Shown: piece after piece, positions 26,265 through 34,722 of the stretch
Position numbering within the stretch: the first letter of the stretch is position 1
Layout of the letters: each line of letters starts with the position of its first letter
DNA from: Anaerosomatales bacterium
GTDB taxonomy: Bacteria; Actinomycetota; Coriobacteriia; Anaerosomatales; Anaerosomataceae
Direction: 5' to 3'
Assembly (NCBI GenBank): GCA_030019445.1
Contig: JASEEU010000001.1
Coordinates: 434,001 to 498,000, forward strand
DNA: 64,000 nt
Translations under genes and position numbers: made by a program
Notes under the pieces: model-generated
Databases searched by the model: none
The model's input: the letters and a program-made list of their open reading frames with translations, nothing else
Told to the model about the DNA's origin: nothing

Positions 26265-26921
26265 CTAGCTGACGCCTGTCAGGAGCCCCAGGAGCGGCAT
26301 GACGGTCGACTCGAAGTACCAGCTCAGCACGTCGAAGCCAAGCATCGGGGGGATCCAGAGCAGCGCCAGAAGGAGGATGAACCCCTGCCGCTCGATCCGG
26401 CGGAACGTCCGGAGCCCTTCGTCAGAGAGGAACGGCACGATCACCGACGACCCGTCGAGCGGCGGTATCGGCAGCAGGTTGAAGAACATCAGCACGAGAT
26501 TCACGTACGCCAGCAGGAAGCCCAGGTACCACACGACATCGAAGACGGCGCCGGCGGGCGCGTAGGACACCGCACGCACGATGACCCCGCCGACCGCCGC
26601 GAGCGCGAAGTTGGTGAGCGGCCCGACGAGCCCGATGATGAGCTCCCCTTTCCGGGGATCGCGCAGGTTGTGCGGGTTGAACGGCACCGGCTTGGCGTAG
26701 CCGAAGACAGGCCCGCCGCCAAGCGACATGAGCGCCGGCAGCAGGATGGTCCCGAAGGGGTCGACGTGCTTGAGCGGGTTCAGGGAGAGCCGACCCGCGC
26801 GCTTGGCCGTGGGATCGCCGAGACGGAACGCGGCATAGCCGTGCGCGACCTCGTGGAAGATCACCGACGGTATGAGGACGACGAAGGCCGCAACGGAAAA
26901 CGCCCAGTCGGGAAGCTGCAT
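26265..26921 (-). CDS. Site-2 protease family (M50) membrane metalloprotease
   Basis: This 218-residue integral membrane protein has the zinc motif HEVAHG near residue 24 and the third-ligand motif NLLPIPPLDGS near residue 155, plus NPLKHVDPFGTILLPALM. Six hydrophobic segments are apparent and there is no PDZ domain, so it belongs to the compact YwhC/SpoIVFB-like branch rather than RseP. The substrate is unknown. The ATG at 26921 starts MQLPDWAFSV. It lies between trpS and the DHH-CBS-nucleotidyltransferase gene, a pairing also seen in other Actinomycetota and Bacillota. Confidence 0.88.
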   Translation of the reverse strand: MQLPDWAFSVAAFVVLIPSVIFHEVAHGYAAFRLGDPTAKRAGRLSLNPLKHVDPFGTILLPALMSLGGGPVFGYAKPVPFNPHNLRDPRKGELIIGLVGPLTNFALAAVGGVIVRAVSYAPAGAVFDVVWYLGFLLAYVNLVLMFFNLLPIPPLDGSSVIVPFLSDEGLRTFRRIERQGFILLLALLWIPPMLGFDVLSWYFESTVMPLLGLLTGVS

Positions 26922-26926
26922 CGTGT

Positions 26927-29587
26927 TCAGGAGTCCTTTCGGCGGCGTCGGACGAGCCGCTCGAGATTCGCGAGTTCCGCCTCGCGTCCGACGGCGCGTC
27001 CGTCGATGCGGTCCGCGAGAGCTTCGGCAAGGATACCAGAGAACCTCGGACCCGGCTCGAGCCCGAGCGCGACGAGGTCCTCGCCGCTCACCGCCGTCCG
27101 GATCCGCGAGAGCGTGCGCACGAACCGCTCGACGCGCTCGCGCGTCGTCCGGTCGCCGACGGCCCACAGGTAGCACACGACCTCATCGGGGACTCCCTCG
27201 AGCAGGAAGTAGAGCCGGCTGTCACGCATCTTGCGGCGGTCGCGCAGACGCTGCAGCAGGTGCTCGCTCTTCTCGGCGGCGAACACGACGGGCGTGCCGT
27301 ACTCGCGCCCGAACCGCAGCCACTTCGCCCACTTCTCGGTCTCGCGCCGTCCGCCCGACGCGCCGAGCGCCGTGATGAGCGTGACGCGCCGTCGCGGCGT
27401 GCGCTGGAAGCCCTCCGAGAGCGTGCGGTACGCGGTCTCGGTGAGCGCGAGCTCGTCGAGCACCCGTCGCGGGTCGGCGCCATCCGGCAGCAGCGTGCCA
27501 AGAGCGCCGAGCTCGGCGAGCCGCTCGAAGATGGGCGCGCATGGCTCCTCGTCCACGATATCGAGGACCTCCTCGCGGATCCGCGCGCCGCTGACCTCAT
27601 CGAGCATGTTCATGTCCACCGCCTGCCGGAGCAGCGCCTCGGTGGAGGGGTCGATCGAGAACCCGTAACGCTTCTCGAAGCGCGCGGCGCGCAGCACGCG
27701 CGTGGGGTCCTCCACGAACGAGAGCGAGTGCAGCGAACGCACGACTCCTCGCTTGAGGTCGTGCAACCCGCCGAACGGGTCAGCGATGATGCCGAAGCTC
27801 GCGGGATCGATCGAAGCGGCCATGGCGTTGATGGAGAAGTCGCGCCGGAAGAGGTCCTGCCGGAGCGACGAGCGTTCCACCGTGGGCAGCGCACCCGGCC
27901 GCGTGTAGTACTCGGTGCGCGCGCTCGTGATATCCACGTGCAGGTGCTTGTCCCAGATCAGCACGGCGGTCCCGAAGCGGCGATGGACCCGCACGCGCTT
28001 GCCGAGGCGCTCGGCGGCCCGCTGCGCGAACTCCAGACCGTCGCCCTCGACGACGATGTCCACATCGAGGTTCTTCCTTCCGAGGAGCATGTCGCGGACG
28101 AACCCGCCCACGACGTGCGCGCGCAGCCCGTCCTCATCGGCCAGCCTGCCGAGGACGTGGACCGCTTCACGCGCGTTCTCCGGCAGGAGCCGGTCCACTG
28201 AGCCGAGGAACGCGCGCGTGGCCTCGGTCCGCTCGCGCACGACCGCCCGGTCGAGGTACGCCTCGCCGTGCTCGGCGCGCAGCAGGTCCTTGCGCGTGAC
28301 GATGCCGACGAGCCGATCGCCCTCGACCACCGGGACGCGCCCGATGCCGGCCCTGGCCAGCAGCCGCTCGAGCTCGGCCATCGGCGTCGACCGGGCGACC
28401 GTGATGGGCTCGCGCGCCATGAAGCCGGTCACCGGCGCGTGGTCGAGCCCGTGCCGCGAGGCCTTGTCGACGTCCTTGCGGGTCACGAGCCCCACGAGCC
28501 GCTCGTCCTCGACGACGGGCAGGCCGCCGTGCCCCCACGTCGCCATCAGGCGCCCCGCCTCGCCCATCGTCATCTCCGGGCCGACGGTCCGCACCGGTGT
28601 CGACATGATGTCGGCGGCACGCAGCGGCGCCGTCACCACGAGCTCGAGCGCGTCGCGCAGGCGTTCGCGGACCTCCTCGACGCTCGCGCCCTTGAGCGCC
28701 GCGGACGCCGCCTGCGGGTGCCCGCCTCCGCCGAGATGCGCGAGCACGCTCCCCACGTCCACCTCGGCCAGACGGCTCCGCGCCACGACGTGCAGCCGCT
28801 CGGGCATGTCCACGATGGCGATCGCCACCGGATAGCCGAGGTCCTCGCTGATGTAGTGCGTGAGCACGCTTGCGGAGTCCACGTACTCCTCGGCAGAAGC
28901 CGACGCGACGGCGATGTCCTGGCCGTGCACGCTCCACGTCTCCAGCGAGTCGAGGAGCCGGTCGAGCAGGGCGCGCTGCTGCTCGTCGAGCGCGCGGGAC
29001 AGGAAGCGGGTCACGACCTCCAGATCCGCACCCGCCGCCATGAGGTAGGTGACCGCCTCGGCATCGTACGCCGTCGTGCCCGGGTACGTGAGCGAGCCGG
29101 TGTCCTCGTGGATGCCGAGCAGCATGACGCTCGCCTCGAGCGGGGTGATCGCGATGCCGCGGTCGCGGAGCTCGTGCACGAGGATCGAGGTGGCCGCTCC
29201 CACGCTCATGCAGTGGTCCTCGGCAGCCTCGATGTCGCCCTCGGCGCGCGGGTGGTGGTCGTAGACGACGACCTCCACGTCCTCGCGCTCGGCGATGCGC
29301 CCGATCTCGCCGATCCGGCCGGGGTCGCGCGTGTCGACCATGATGACACGCTCCACCGCGTCGCCGTCGAGCGACCTGAGGTCGACGAACGACAGGAAGT
29401 CCTCGTGCAGGTTGTGGAACTCACGCACGTTCGCGTTCTGGCTGCCGAGAAAGACCGCCCGCGCTCCCCGGTAGAGCTTGGTGGCGGCGACCATCGCTGC
29501 GTACGCGTCGAAGTCGGGGTTCGCGTGCCCGACGACGAGCTGCGTGACCGGCGGGCGCTTGCGCGCGCGGGCGGAGCGCCGCGTCAT
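26927..29587 (-). CDS. DHH-CBS-CBS-tRNA nucleotidyltransferase/poly(A) polymerase fusion
   Basis: This 886-residue multidomain protein starts with a DHH phosphoesterase domain (GHANPDFDA at 20-28, DTRDPG, DHH at 110-112, GGGGHPQAASAAL as DHHA1). Two CBS domains follow (from IMSTPVRTV and FMAREPITV), then a class II nucleotidyltransferase head (VVGGFVRDMLLGRKNLDVDI with the catalytic DxD) and an RNA-binding body (LRRDFSINAMA-like, EDPTRVLRAARFEKRYGF). This architecture is known from A-adding or CCA-adding enzymes of Aquifex, Thermotoga and Actinomycetota. It likely matures tRNA 3' ends. The DHH domain may act as a nuclease or oligoribonuclease, and the CBS pair may sense adenine nucleotides. 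Confidence 0.88.
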   Translation of the reverse strand: MTRRSARARKRPPVTQLVVGHANPDFDAYAAMVAATKLYRGARAVFLGSQNANVREFHNLHEDFLSFVDLRSLDGDAVERVIMVDTRDPGRIGEIGRIAEREDVEVVVYDHHPRAEGDIEAAEDHCMSVGAATSILVHELRDRGIAITPLEASVMLLGIHEDTGSLTYPGTTAYDAEAVTYLMAAGADLEVVTRFLSRALDEQQRALLDRLLDSLETWSVHGQDIAVASASAEEYVDSASVLTHYISEDLGYPVAIAIVDMPERLHVVARSRLAEVDVGSVLAHLGGGGHPQAASAALKGASVEEVRERLRDALELVVTAPLRAADIMSTPVRTVGPEMTMGEAGRLMATWGHGGLPVVEDERLVGLVTRKDVDKASRHGLDHAPVTGFMAREPITVARSTPMAELERLLARAGIGRVPVVEGDRLVGIVTRKDLLRAEHGEAYLDRAVVRERTEATRAFLGSVDRLLPENAREAVHVLGRLADEDGLRAHVVGGFVRDMLLGRKNLDVDIVVEGDGLEFAQRAAERLGKRVRVHRRFGTAVLIWDKHLHVDITSARTEYYTRPGALPTVERSSLRQDLFRRDFSINAMAASIDPASFGIIADPFGGLHDLKRGVVRSLHSLSFVEDPTRVLRAARFEKRYGFSIDPSTEALLRQAVDMNMLDEVSGARIREEVLDIVDEEPCAPIFERLAELGALGTLLPDGADPRRVLDELALTETAYRTLSEGFQRTPRRRVTLITALGASGGRRETEKWAKWLRFGREYGTPVVFAAEKSEHLLQRLRDRRKMRDSRLYFLLEGVPDEVVCYLWAVGDRTTRERVERFVRTLSRIRTAVSGEDLVALGLEPGPRFSGILAEALADRIDGRAVGREAELANLERLVRRRRKDS

Positions 29588-29588
29588 G

Positions 29589-30890
29589 TCAGACCTCGTG
29601 GAAGAGCGGGGGCGGCGTCACGGGCTCATCGGCGATGCGGACCGACGCCACGAGGCGCGCCGCGCCCTCCTCAAGGCGCGCCTCGTCCTGCGCGTACAGC
29701 GTCGCGATGACATCGCCGGCGGCGACCTCGTCACCGGCCTTCACCGCGAGCACGATGCCCGCTCCCGGGTCGATGGGGTCTTCCTTGCGAGCGCGGCCAG
29801 CCCCGAGCGCCATCGCCGCCCGACCGACGCCCTCGGCGTCGAATCCCGCGATCCAGCCGCCGCGCGCGGCCGTCACCTCCCGGGTCGCCGGTGCCAGCGG
29901 CAAGAGGGAGTCATCCTCGGCCACCCGCGCGTCTCCTCCCTGAGCCGCGATCCATGCACGGAAGGTCTCGAGCGCGCGCCCTGAGGCGATGGAGTCGAGC
30001 AGCAGTTGGCGCCCTTCGCGCTCGTCCTCGGCCCGCCCGCCGAGCACGAGCATCTTGGCGCCGAGCGCGATGCAGAGCTCCGTCAGATCCTCGGGACCGT
30101 CGCCCCGCAGCGTCGCGATCGCTTCGCGCACCTCGACCGCGTTCCCGACGGCACACCCGAGCGGCTGGTCCATGTCGGACAGGACGGCGACGAACCGTCG
30201 CCCGAGACGTTCGCCCACGCGGACCAACTCGGCCGCAAGACGCCGCGCCTCGGCCTCCGTCTTCATGAACGCGCCGGAGCCCACCTTCACGTCCAGGAGG
30301 ACGGCATCCGCGCACCCCGCGACCTTCTTGCTCACGATGGAGCCCACGATGAGCGGGATGGACGGCACGGTCGCCGTGACGTCCCGGAGCGCGTACATCT
30401 TCTTGTCGGCCGGATCCACATCGGCGCTCTGCGCGATCACCGCGATCCCCACGTCGCGCACCTGCTTCGCGAAGGCATCAGTGTCCAGCGTCACCCTGAA
30501 GCCCGGTATGGACTCGAGCTTGTCGAGCGTCCCGCCGGTGTGGCCAAGTCCCCGGCCGCTCATCTTCGCCACCGGCACGCCGCAGCTCGCCACGAGCGGC
30601 GCGAGCACGAGGGTCGTCTTGTCGCCTACACCGCCGGTCGAGTGCTTGTCGACCTTGGTGCCGGGAACGGACGAGAGGTCGACCGTCCTGCCGGACTCGG
30701 CCATGGCCTTGGTCAGCCACACCGTCTCGTCGTCATCGAGGCCGTTGATGAAGGCGGCCATGAGCCACGCCGACATCTGGTAGTCAGCCATCTCGCCGCT
30801 GACGAACGCGTTCACGATGTGCTCGAGCTCTTGCTCCGTGTGCTTGCCCCCGTCGCGCTTGACCTCGATGAGCTCCTCGACAGACTTCAC
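29589..30890 (-). CDS. deoA: Pyrimidine-nucleoside (thymidine) phosphorylase
   Basis: This 433-residue enzyme phosphorolyses thymidine, uridine or deoxyuridine to base and (deoxy)ribose 1-phosphate. The family motif KMSGRGLGHTGGTLDKLE is at about residues 111-128, preceded by VDKHSTGGVGDKTTL, which binds phosphate. The pyrimidine-nucleoside phosphorylase and thymidine phosphorylase subgroups are not separable by eye. It overlaps deoB by four bases, and DeoB would convert its sugar 1-phosphate product. Confidence 0.93.
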   Translation of the reverse strand: MKSVEELIEVKRDGGKHTEQELEHIVNAFVSGEMADYQMSAWLMAAFINGLDDDETVWLTKAMAESGRTVDLSSVPGTKVDKHSTGGVGDKTTLVLAPLVASCGVPVAKMSGRGLGHTGGTLDKLESIPGFRVTLDTDAFAKQVRDVGIAVIAQSADVDPADKKMYALRDVTATVPSIPLIVGSIVSKKVAGCADAVLLDVKVGSGAFMKTEAEARRLAAELVRVGERLGRRFVAVLSDMDQPLGCAVGNAVEVREAIATLRGDGPEDLTELCIALGAKMLVLGGRAEDEREGRQLLLDSIASGRALETFRAWIAAQGGDARVAEDDSLLPLAPATREVTAARGGWIAGFDAEGVGRAAMALGAGRARKEDPIDPGAGIVLAVKAGDEVAAGDVIATLYAQDEARLEEGAARLVASVRIADEPVTPPPLFHEV

Positions 30891-32089
30891 GCTTCACGCA
30901 CCTCCCGCAGGAACGATGTGCCGCGGCCGCAGCTGCCGGCCAGCCCGTAGAAGTCGAGCACCGTCTCGCCCACGTCGGCGAACGTCGCTCGCGTACCGAG
31001 CCCGACGCCACGGTCCACACCCTTGATCTTCGCGATGAGCGGCGTGTGCTCCCGGCTGTGATCCGTGCTGTCGGTCGTGGGGTCGCATCCGTGGTCGGCG
31101 GTGATGATGAGGAGGTCGCCCTCGGCCATGGCATCGAGCAGCTCGGGCATCCGCCGGTCGACGTCCTCCAGTCCTCGCGCGTAGGCCTCGGCATCGTTGC
31201 GATGTCCCCACAACATGTCGAAGTCGACGAGATTGGCGAACACGAATCCCTGCTCGGCACGGGACACCTCCCGCACGAGCGTTGTGAACCCGTCCATGTT
31301 GTCGGTGACGTGCGGCGAGGACGTCACGCCCTGCCATGCGAAGATGTCGCCGATCTTCCCGACACCGAAGACCGGGACGTCGTGCTCCTGCAGGATATCG
31401 AGCACGGTAGGCTCGAACGGCTTGACGGCGTAGTCGCGACGACGGTGCGTGCGCACGTACGTCCCGCTCTCGTCAGGTCCCACGAACGGCCGGGCGATCA
31501 CTCGCCCGACGCAGTGGTCGCCGGTAAGCATCGCGCGCGCCGTCTCGCACACTTCGTACAGCCGCTCAAGGCCGAACGCCTCCTCGTGGCACGCGATCTG
31601 GAAGACCGAGTCCGCGGACGTGTAGACGATCGGCTTGCCGGTCTCGACGTGCTCGTCGCCGAGGTCCTGGATGATGACCGTGCCGCTCGCCGCGTAGTTG
31701 CCGAGCACGCCCGGGACGCCGGTGAGCCGCACGAACTCGTCGATGACCACATCGGGGAAGCCGTCAGGATAGGTCGGGAACGCCCGCTCGAGCTTGAGCC
31801 CCATCATCTCCCAGTGCCCGGTCGTGGTGTCCTTGCCTGCCGAGGCCTCGGCGTTGATGCCCCACGACGCGGTAGGCGCATCGGCGGGCGGCACGCCCAT
31901 GATGTCCGTGATGTTGCCGAGCCCCATGCGCTGGAGGTGCGGCATCGCCAGCCCGCCCACGGCCCGCGCCGTGTTGCCGAGGGTGTTCGAACCCTCGTCG
32001 CCGTAGCGGTCGGCGTCCGGCAGCGCACCGGCCCCGACGCTGTCGAGCACGAGCACGATCGCCCGCGGGGCGCGCGACGTCCCTCCCAC
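30887..32089 (-). CDS. deoB: Phosphopentomutase
   Basis: This 400-residue metalloenzyme of the alkaline phosphatase superfamily interconverts (deoxy)ribose 1- and 5-phosphates. Motifs are VLDSVGAGALPDA at the N-terminus, NTLGNTARAVGG, TTTGHWEMMGL with the phosphorylated Thr, NLVDFDMLWGHRND, and ITADHGCDPTT near the C-terminus. The GTG at 32089 is chosen because AGGAGG lies five bases upstream. Together with deoA it forms a nucleoside salvage pair. Confidence 0.94.
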   Translation of the reverse strand: MGGTSRAPRAIVLVLDSVGAGALPDADRYGDEGSNTLGNTARAVGGLAMPHLQRMGLGNITDIMGVPPADAPTASWGINAEASAGKDTTTGHWEMMGLKLERAFPTYPDGFPDVVIDEFVRLTGVPGVLGNYAASGTVIIQDLGDEHVETGKPIVYTSADSVFQIACHEEAFGLERLYEVCETARAMLTGDHCVGRVIARPFVGPDESGTYVRTHRRRDYAVKPFEPTVLDILQEHDVPVFGVGKIGDIFAWQGVTSSPHVTDNMDGFTTLVREVSRAEQGFVFANLVDFDMLWGHRNDAEAYARGLEDVDRRMPELLDAMAEGDLLIITADHGCDPTTDSTDHSREHTPLIAKIKGVDRGVGLGTRATFADVGETVLDFYGLAGSCGRGTSFLREVREA

Positions 32090-32105
32090 GGCAGCCTCCT
32101 TCGCT

Positions 32106-33785
32106 CTAGATGACGACCCGGGCGATCTCCTCGAGACTCGTGACGCCGGCGGCCACCTTGTCGAGCGCATCCCGCCGCAGCGACTTCATCCCCGTGGCGA
32201 GCGCCGTCTTGCGCAGGTCCTCCGAGGAGGCACGCTTGAGGAACAGCGCACGGAGGTCGTCGTTCATCTCCATGATCTCGAACAGCCCGATACGTCCCGC
32301 ATACCCCGTGCCGTAGCATTCGTCACAGCCGACCGGGCCGTACACCTTGACCGAGGAAGACTCCTCTTTCGTGAAGCCCGCAGCAGTGAGCGTGGATGCG
32401 GAGAGCCGGCGCCGCTTCTTGCAGGCGGGGCAGAGTCGCCGGGCCAGGCGCTGGGCGACCACGCCGACGAGCGCCGAGGACGTCACGTACGGCGCCACCT
32501 CCATATCGACCAGACGCGTGAGCGCGGAAGGGGCGTCGTTGGTGTGGATGGAGGAGAGCACGAGATGCCCGGTAAGCGCCGCCCTGATGGCGATCTCGGC
32601 GGTCTCCGGGTCGCGGATCTCGCCGACCATCGCGACGTCAGGGTCGGAGCGCAGGACCGTGCGCAGCAGCCGCGCGAAGCTCAGGCCGATCGCCGGGTTC
32701 ACCGCCATCTGCGTGATCCCCCCGATCTGGTACTCGATCGGGTCCTCGATGGTGATGATCTTGCGGCTGGGCTCGTTGAGCTGCATGAGCGACGCGTAGA
32801 GCGTGGTGGTCTTGCCCGACCCGGTCGGCCCCGAGATGAAGACCGCCCCGTACGGACGCGTCAGGAACCGCCGCATGATCTCGAGGTTGCCCTCGGTCAG
32901 GCCGAGGTCCTCGAGCTTGAGCGCTTCCATGTCCTGGTTGAGCACGCGCAGCACGATGCTCTCGCCGGAGGGGGTGGGCAGCGTAGCGACGCGCAGGTCG
33001 ACGGGACGACCGTTCACGATGACGCCGATCCGTCCGTCCTGGGGGCGGCGACGCTCGGCGATGTTCATGTCGGCCATGACCTTCACCCGGCTGATGAGGC
33101 CGGGCTTGATGGAGAGCGGGAGCCGCATGATCTCCTGCAGCACACCGTCGATCCGATAGCGGATCCGCACGCCCTTGTCACCGGGCTCGATGTGGATGTC
33201 GCTCGCGTTGTCGGCGATCGCCTCACGGATGAGCTGGTTGACCAGGCGGACGACCGGCACGTCCTCGTCACCGGCGATCACCTCGTCGGGGACTGCTTCC
33301 TCCTCGCCCGCCGCGACCATGATGTCCTGCACGACGTCGGCGGCAGCGATGTACTTCTCGATCGCGTACTGGATCTGGGTGCCGGTCGCGACCACCGGGA
33401 TCACGCCGAGGCCCGTGCTCACCTTCACGTCGTCGATCGCCTCGACGTCGAGCGGATCGGCCATCGCGAGCACGAGGGAACCGTCCTCGTAGCCGATGGG
33501 TATCACGAGGTTGCGCCTCGCGATGCGCTCGGGGATGCGACTCGTGGCCTCGCGGTCCACCGGATACGTGGTGAGGCTCACATGGTCGAGCCCTTTCTGC
33601 TCTGCAAGCGTCCGTGCGATGTCGTCCTCGTCCACGATCAGCTGCCTGACGAGGATCTGACCGAGCTTGCCCCCCTCGGCAACCTGGACCTGGAGCGCGT
33701 GATCGAGTTGGGCGCGGGTGACCAGCCCCGCCGCCACGAGCAGCTCGCCCAGTCGTTCGCGCGTGTACCCGACGCCGCCACCCAT
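32106..33785 (-). CDS. pilB: GspE/PilB-type assembly ATPase with MshEN c-di-GMP-binding domain
   Basis: This 559-residue hexameric ATPase powers type IV pilus or type II secretion assembly. Residues 11-34 and 40-63 are two MshEN motifs (RLGELLVAAGLV..., KLGQILVRQLIV...) separated by the canonical five residues, predicting c-di-GMP binding. The ATPase has GPTGSGKTTTLYASL (Walker A, 319-333), the Asp box, VGEIRDPETAEIA (Walker B) and the His box HTNDAPSALTRLVDM. A zinc finger is formed by C452, C455, C487 and C490. No pilin, PilC or PilT gene adjoins it. Start ATG 33785 (MGGGVGYTRE). Confidence 0.9.
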   Translation of the reverse strand: MGGGVGYTRERLGELLVAAGLVTRAQLDHALQVQVAEGGKLGQILVRQLIVDEDDIARTLAEQKGLDHVSLTTYPVDREATSRIPERIARRNLVIPIGYEDGSLVLAMADPLDVEAIDDVKVSTGLGVIPVVATGTQIQYAIEKYIAAADVVQDIMVAAGEEEAVPDEVIAGDEDVPVVRLVNQLIREAIADNASDIHIEPGDKGVRIRYRIDGVLQEIMRLPLSIKPGLISRVKVMADMNIAERRRPQDGRIGVIVNGRPVDLRVATLPTPSGESIVLRVLNQDMEALKLEDLGLTEGNLEIMRRFLTRPYGAVFISGPTGSGKTTTLYASLMQLNEPSRKIITIEDPIEYQIGGITQMAVNPAIGLSFARLLRTVLRSDPDVAMVGEIRDPETAEIAIRAALTGHLVLSSIHTNDAPSALTRLVDMEVAPYVTSSALVGVVAQRLARRLCPACKKRRRLSASTLTAAGFTKEESSSVKVYGPVGCDECYGTGYAGRIGLFEIMEMNDDLRALFLKRASSEDLRKTALATGMKSLRRDALDKVAAGVTSLEEIARVVI

Positions 33786-33808
33786 CAGATCACTCTCCCG
33801 GAGATCCG

Positions 33809-34093
33809 CTACAGCCGTTTGCGTACGATCGCGAGCACCCACTCCATGACGAGCACACCGGCCACGGTCGCCGCTGCTGAGGCGTCGAACACGCCGAAGT
33901 ACGGCGTCGACACGCGCGGCAGCCCGAACGCGGGGGTGAGCGCATCCGCAAGCCTGAGGACCGCCCCGCCGACCGCCGACTGCGCGAGGACCCCGAAGTA
34001 CCGTGCGACGATACCCGCGGTCAGCACGATCGCGACGGCGACGAGCACGTCCATGACGAACGTGACGAACCGCTGTGCCGGCAGCTTGCGCAT
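33809..34093 (-). CDS. Small uncharacterised membrane protein
   Basis: This 94-residue protein has two hydrophobic helices (about residues 10-34 and 68-88) separated by a short loop containing TPYFGVFD. It ends in a basic VRKRL, so both termini are probably cytoplasmic. I do not recognise a family. It precedes pilB by 23 bases and follows a strong intrinsic terminator, so it may open the pilB-deoB-deoA unit and may assist the pilus ATPase, though nothing in the sequence proves that. Confidence 0.6.
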   Translation of the reverse strand: MRKLPAQRFVTFVMDVLVAVAIVLTAGIVARYFGVLAQSAVGGAVLRLADALTPAFGLPRVSTPYFGVFDASAAATVAGVLVMEWVLAIVRKRL

Positions 34094-34154
34094 GAGCCCT
34101 CTCCGGTCGTCCCTACCTGCCGAGACGCCGTGCCCGGCCCACTGGAATCGTAGC

Positions 34155-34184
34155 AGAAAAGCGGCGGCGCGAATGCGCCGCCGC
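34155..34184 (-). terminator. Intrinsic terminator after the FlgM-like gene
   Basis: On the minus strand, AGCGGCGGCGC and GCGCCGCCGCT form a perfect 11-bp stem with an ATTC loop, followed by TTTTCTG. It lies about 25 bases beyond the stop of the gene at 34210-34482 and separates it from the small membrane protein and pilB. Confidence 0.85.
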
Positions 34185-34209
34185 TCGTCACCCCGACCGG
34201 GCAGTCGCG

Positions 34210-34482
34210 TCAGCGGACGGCGTCCGAGATGACGCGGCCGATGAGCTTCTCGGCCACCTCGGACGCGCTCGGCGCCGACTCCGCGAGCAGCCGCCGCGCT
34301 TCCGCGATACGGTCGTCGCGAACGTCGGGCACCTCGCGCAGGGCCTCCGTCACGCGCACCACGAGCTCACGTGGTGCTTCGTGCGACGCCGGACACTTCG
34401 CAGGCTCGTATTCGTCTGATGTCCGCAGGTACTCGACGGCGCACCGCACCTGCTCGGCTGAGATGATCATGATGCAGTTCAT
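34210..34482 (-). CDS. FlgM-like putative anti-sigma factor
   Basis: This 90-residue protein has the size and layout of FlgM. It has a short N-terminus starting with IISAEQVRCAVEYL, a variable middle, and a C-terminal helix pair in which DVRDDRIAEARRLL is followed by SASEVAEKLIGRVISD, resembling the FlgM pattern in which a helix ending ...KVAEKML binds sigma-28. No flagellar genes are in the window, so it could inhibit a sigma factor for another regulon, or flagellar genes may lie elsewhere. The start may be ATG 34482 or the in-frame ATG 34470. It has its own promoter, structured leader and terminator. Confidence 0.5.
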   Translation of the reverse strand: MNCIMIISAEQVRCAVEYLRTSDEYEPAKCPASHEAPRELVVRVTEALREVPDVRDDRIAEARRLLAESAPSASEVAEKLIGRVISDAVR

Positions 34483-34609
34483 ATCGGCTTGGCGCCTCGC
34501 TCACTTGAGAGCGATGCGCCCGGCGGCGCGCGTCCACACCGATCGCCGTCCTCGCCCGGCGTGGGACGTGGACGGGGTACGCGGACTGCATGGGGCACCC
34601 ACGGAGATG

Positions 34610-34682
34610 ACCCCTACAAAAGGGGGAGCCCCAAGGCCGGCACCTTGAGGCTCAGGGGTAAGGGGTTGCCGAAGCAACTCTG
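34610..34682 (-). terminator. Structured leader with terminator-like hairpin between nuoN and the FlgM-like gene
   Basis: On the minus strand, GTTGC-TTCG-GCAAC at 34665-34678 is followed by an interrupted stem GAGCC..AAGG / CCTT..GGCTC (34626-34653) and then CCCCCTTTTGT. The second hairpin looks like an intrinsic terminator. It could end the nuo transcript, and because a promoter lies between it and nuoN it would also act as an attenuator on the FlgM-like transcript. A third small stem CCCCT/AGGGG follows. No known riboswitch core was recognised. The rest of the 34483-34788 gap (34483-34600) shows nothing clear. Confidence 0.5.
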
Positions 34683-34688
34683 CTAGTG

Positions 34689-34717
34689 ATTCTACGCACG
34701 GATTCAGCATCGCGCAA
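34689..34717 (-). promoter_or_regulatory. Candidate promoter of the FlgM-like gene
   Basis: On the minus strand TTGCGC (34717-34712) and TAGAAT (34694-34689) are separated by exactly 17 bases. Transcription would begin near 34682, at the base of the GTTGC hairpin, giving a leader of about 200 bases before the FlgM-like gene. Confidence 0.5.
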
Positions 34718-34722
34718 GGGTC

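Noticed and set aside
24210-27173. A 987-residue open frame on the plus strand
   Set aside because: It runs antisense over scpB, scpA, trpS, the M50 protease and part of the nucleotidyltransferase gene, all with clear family motifs. Its composition is that of a high-GC shadow frame (Arg/Glu/His rich, no motifs).
34600-34690. c-di-GMP, glycine or SAM riboswitch in the leader after nuoN
   Set aside because: Parts such as GGGGTTGCC and the stacked hairpins recall riboswitch elements, but the conserved cores of these classes (for example GCAAAGC plus a tetraloop receptor in the c-di-GMP class) are not present on either strand. I kept only a terminator/attenuator call.
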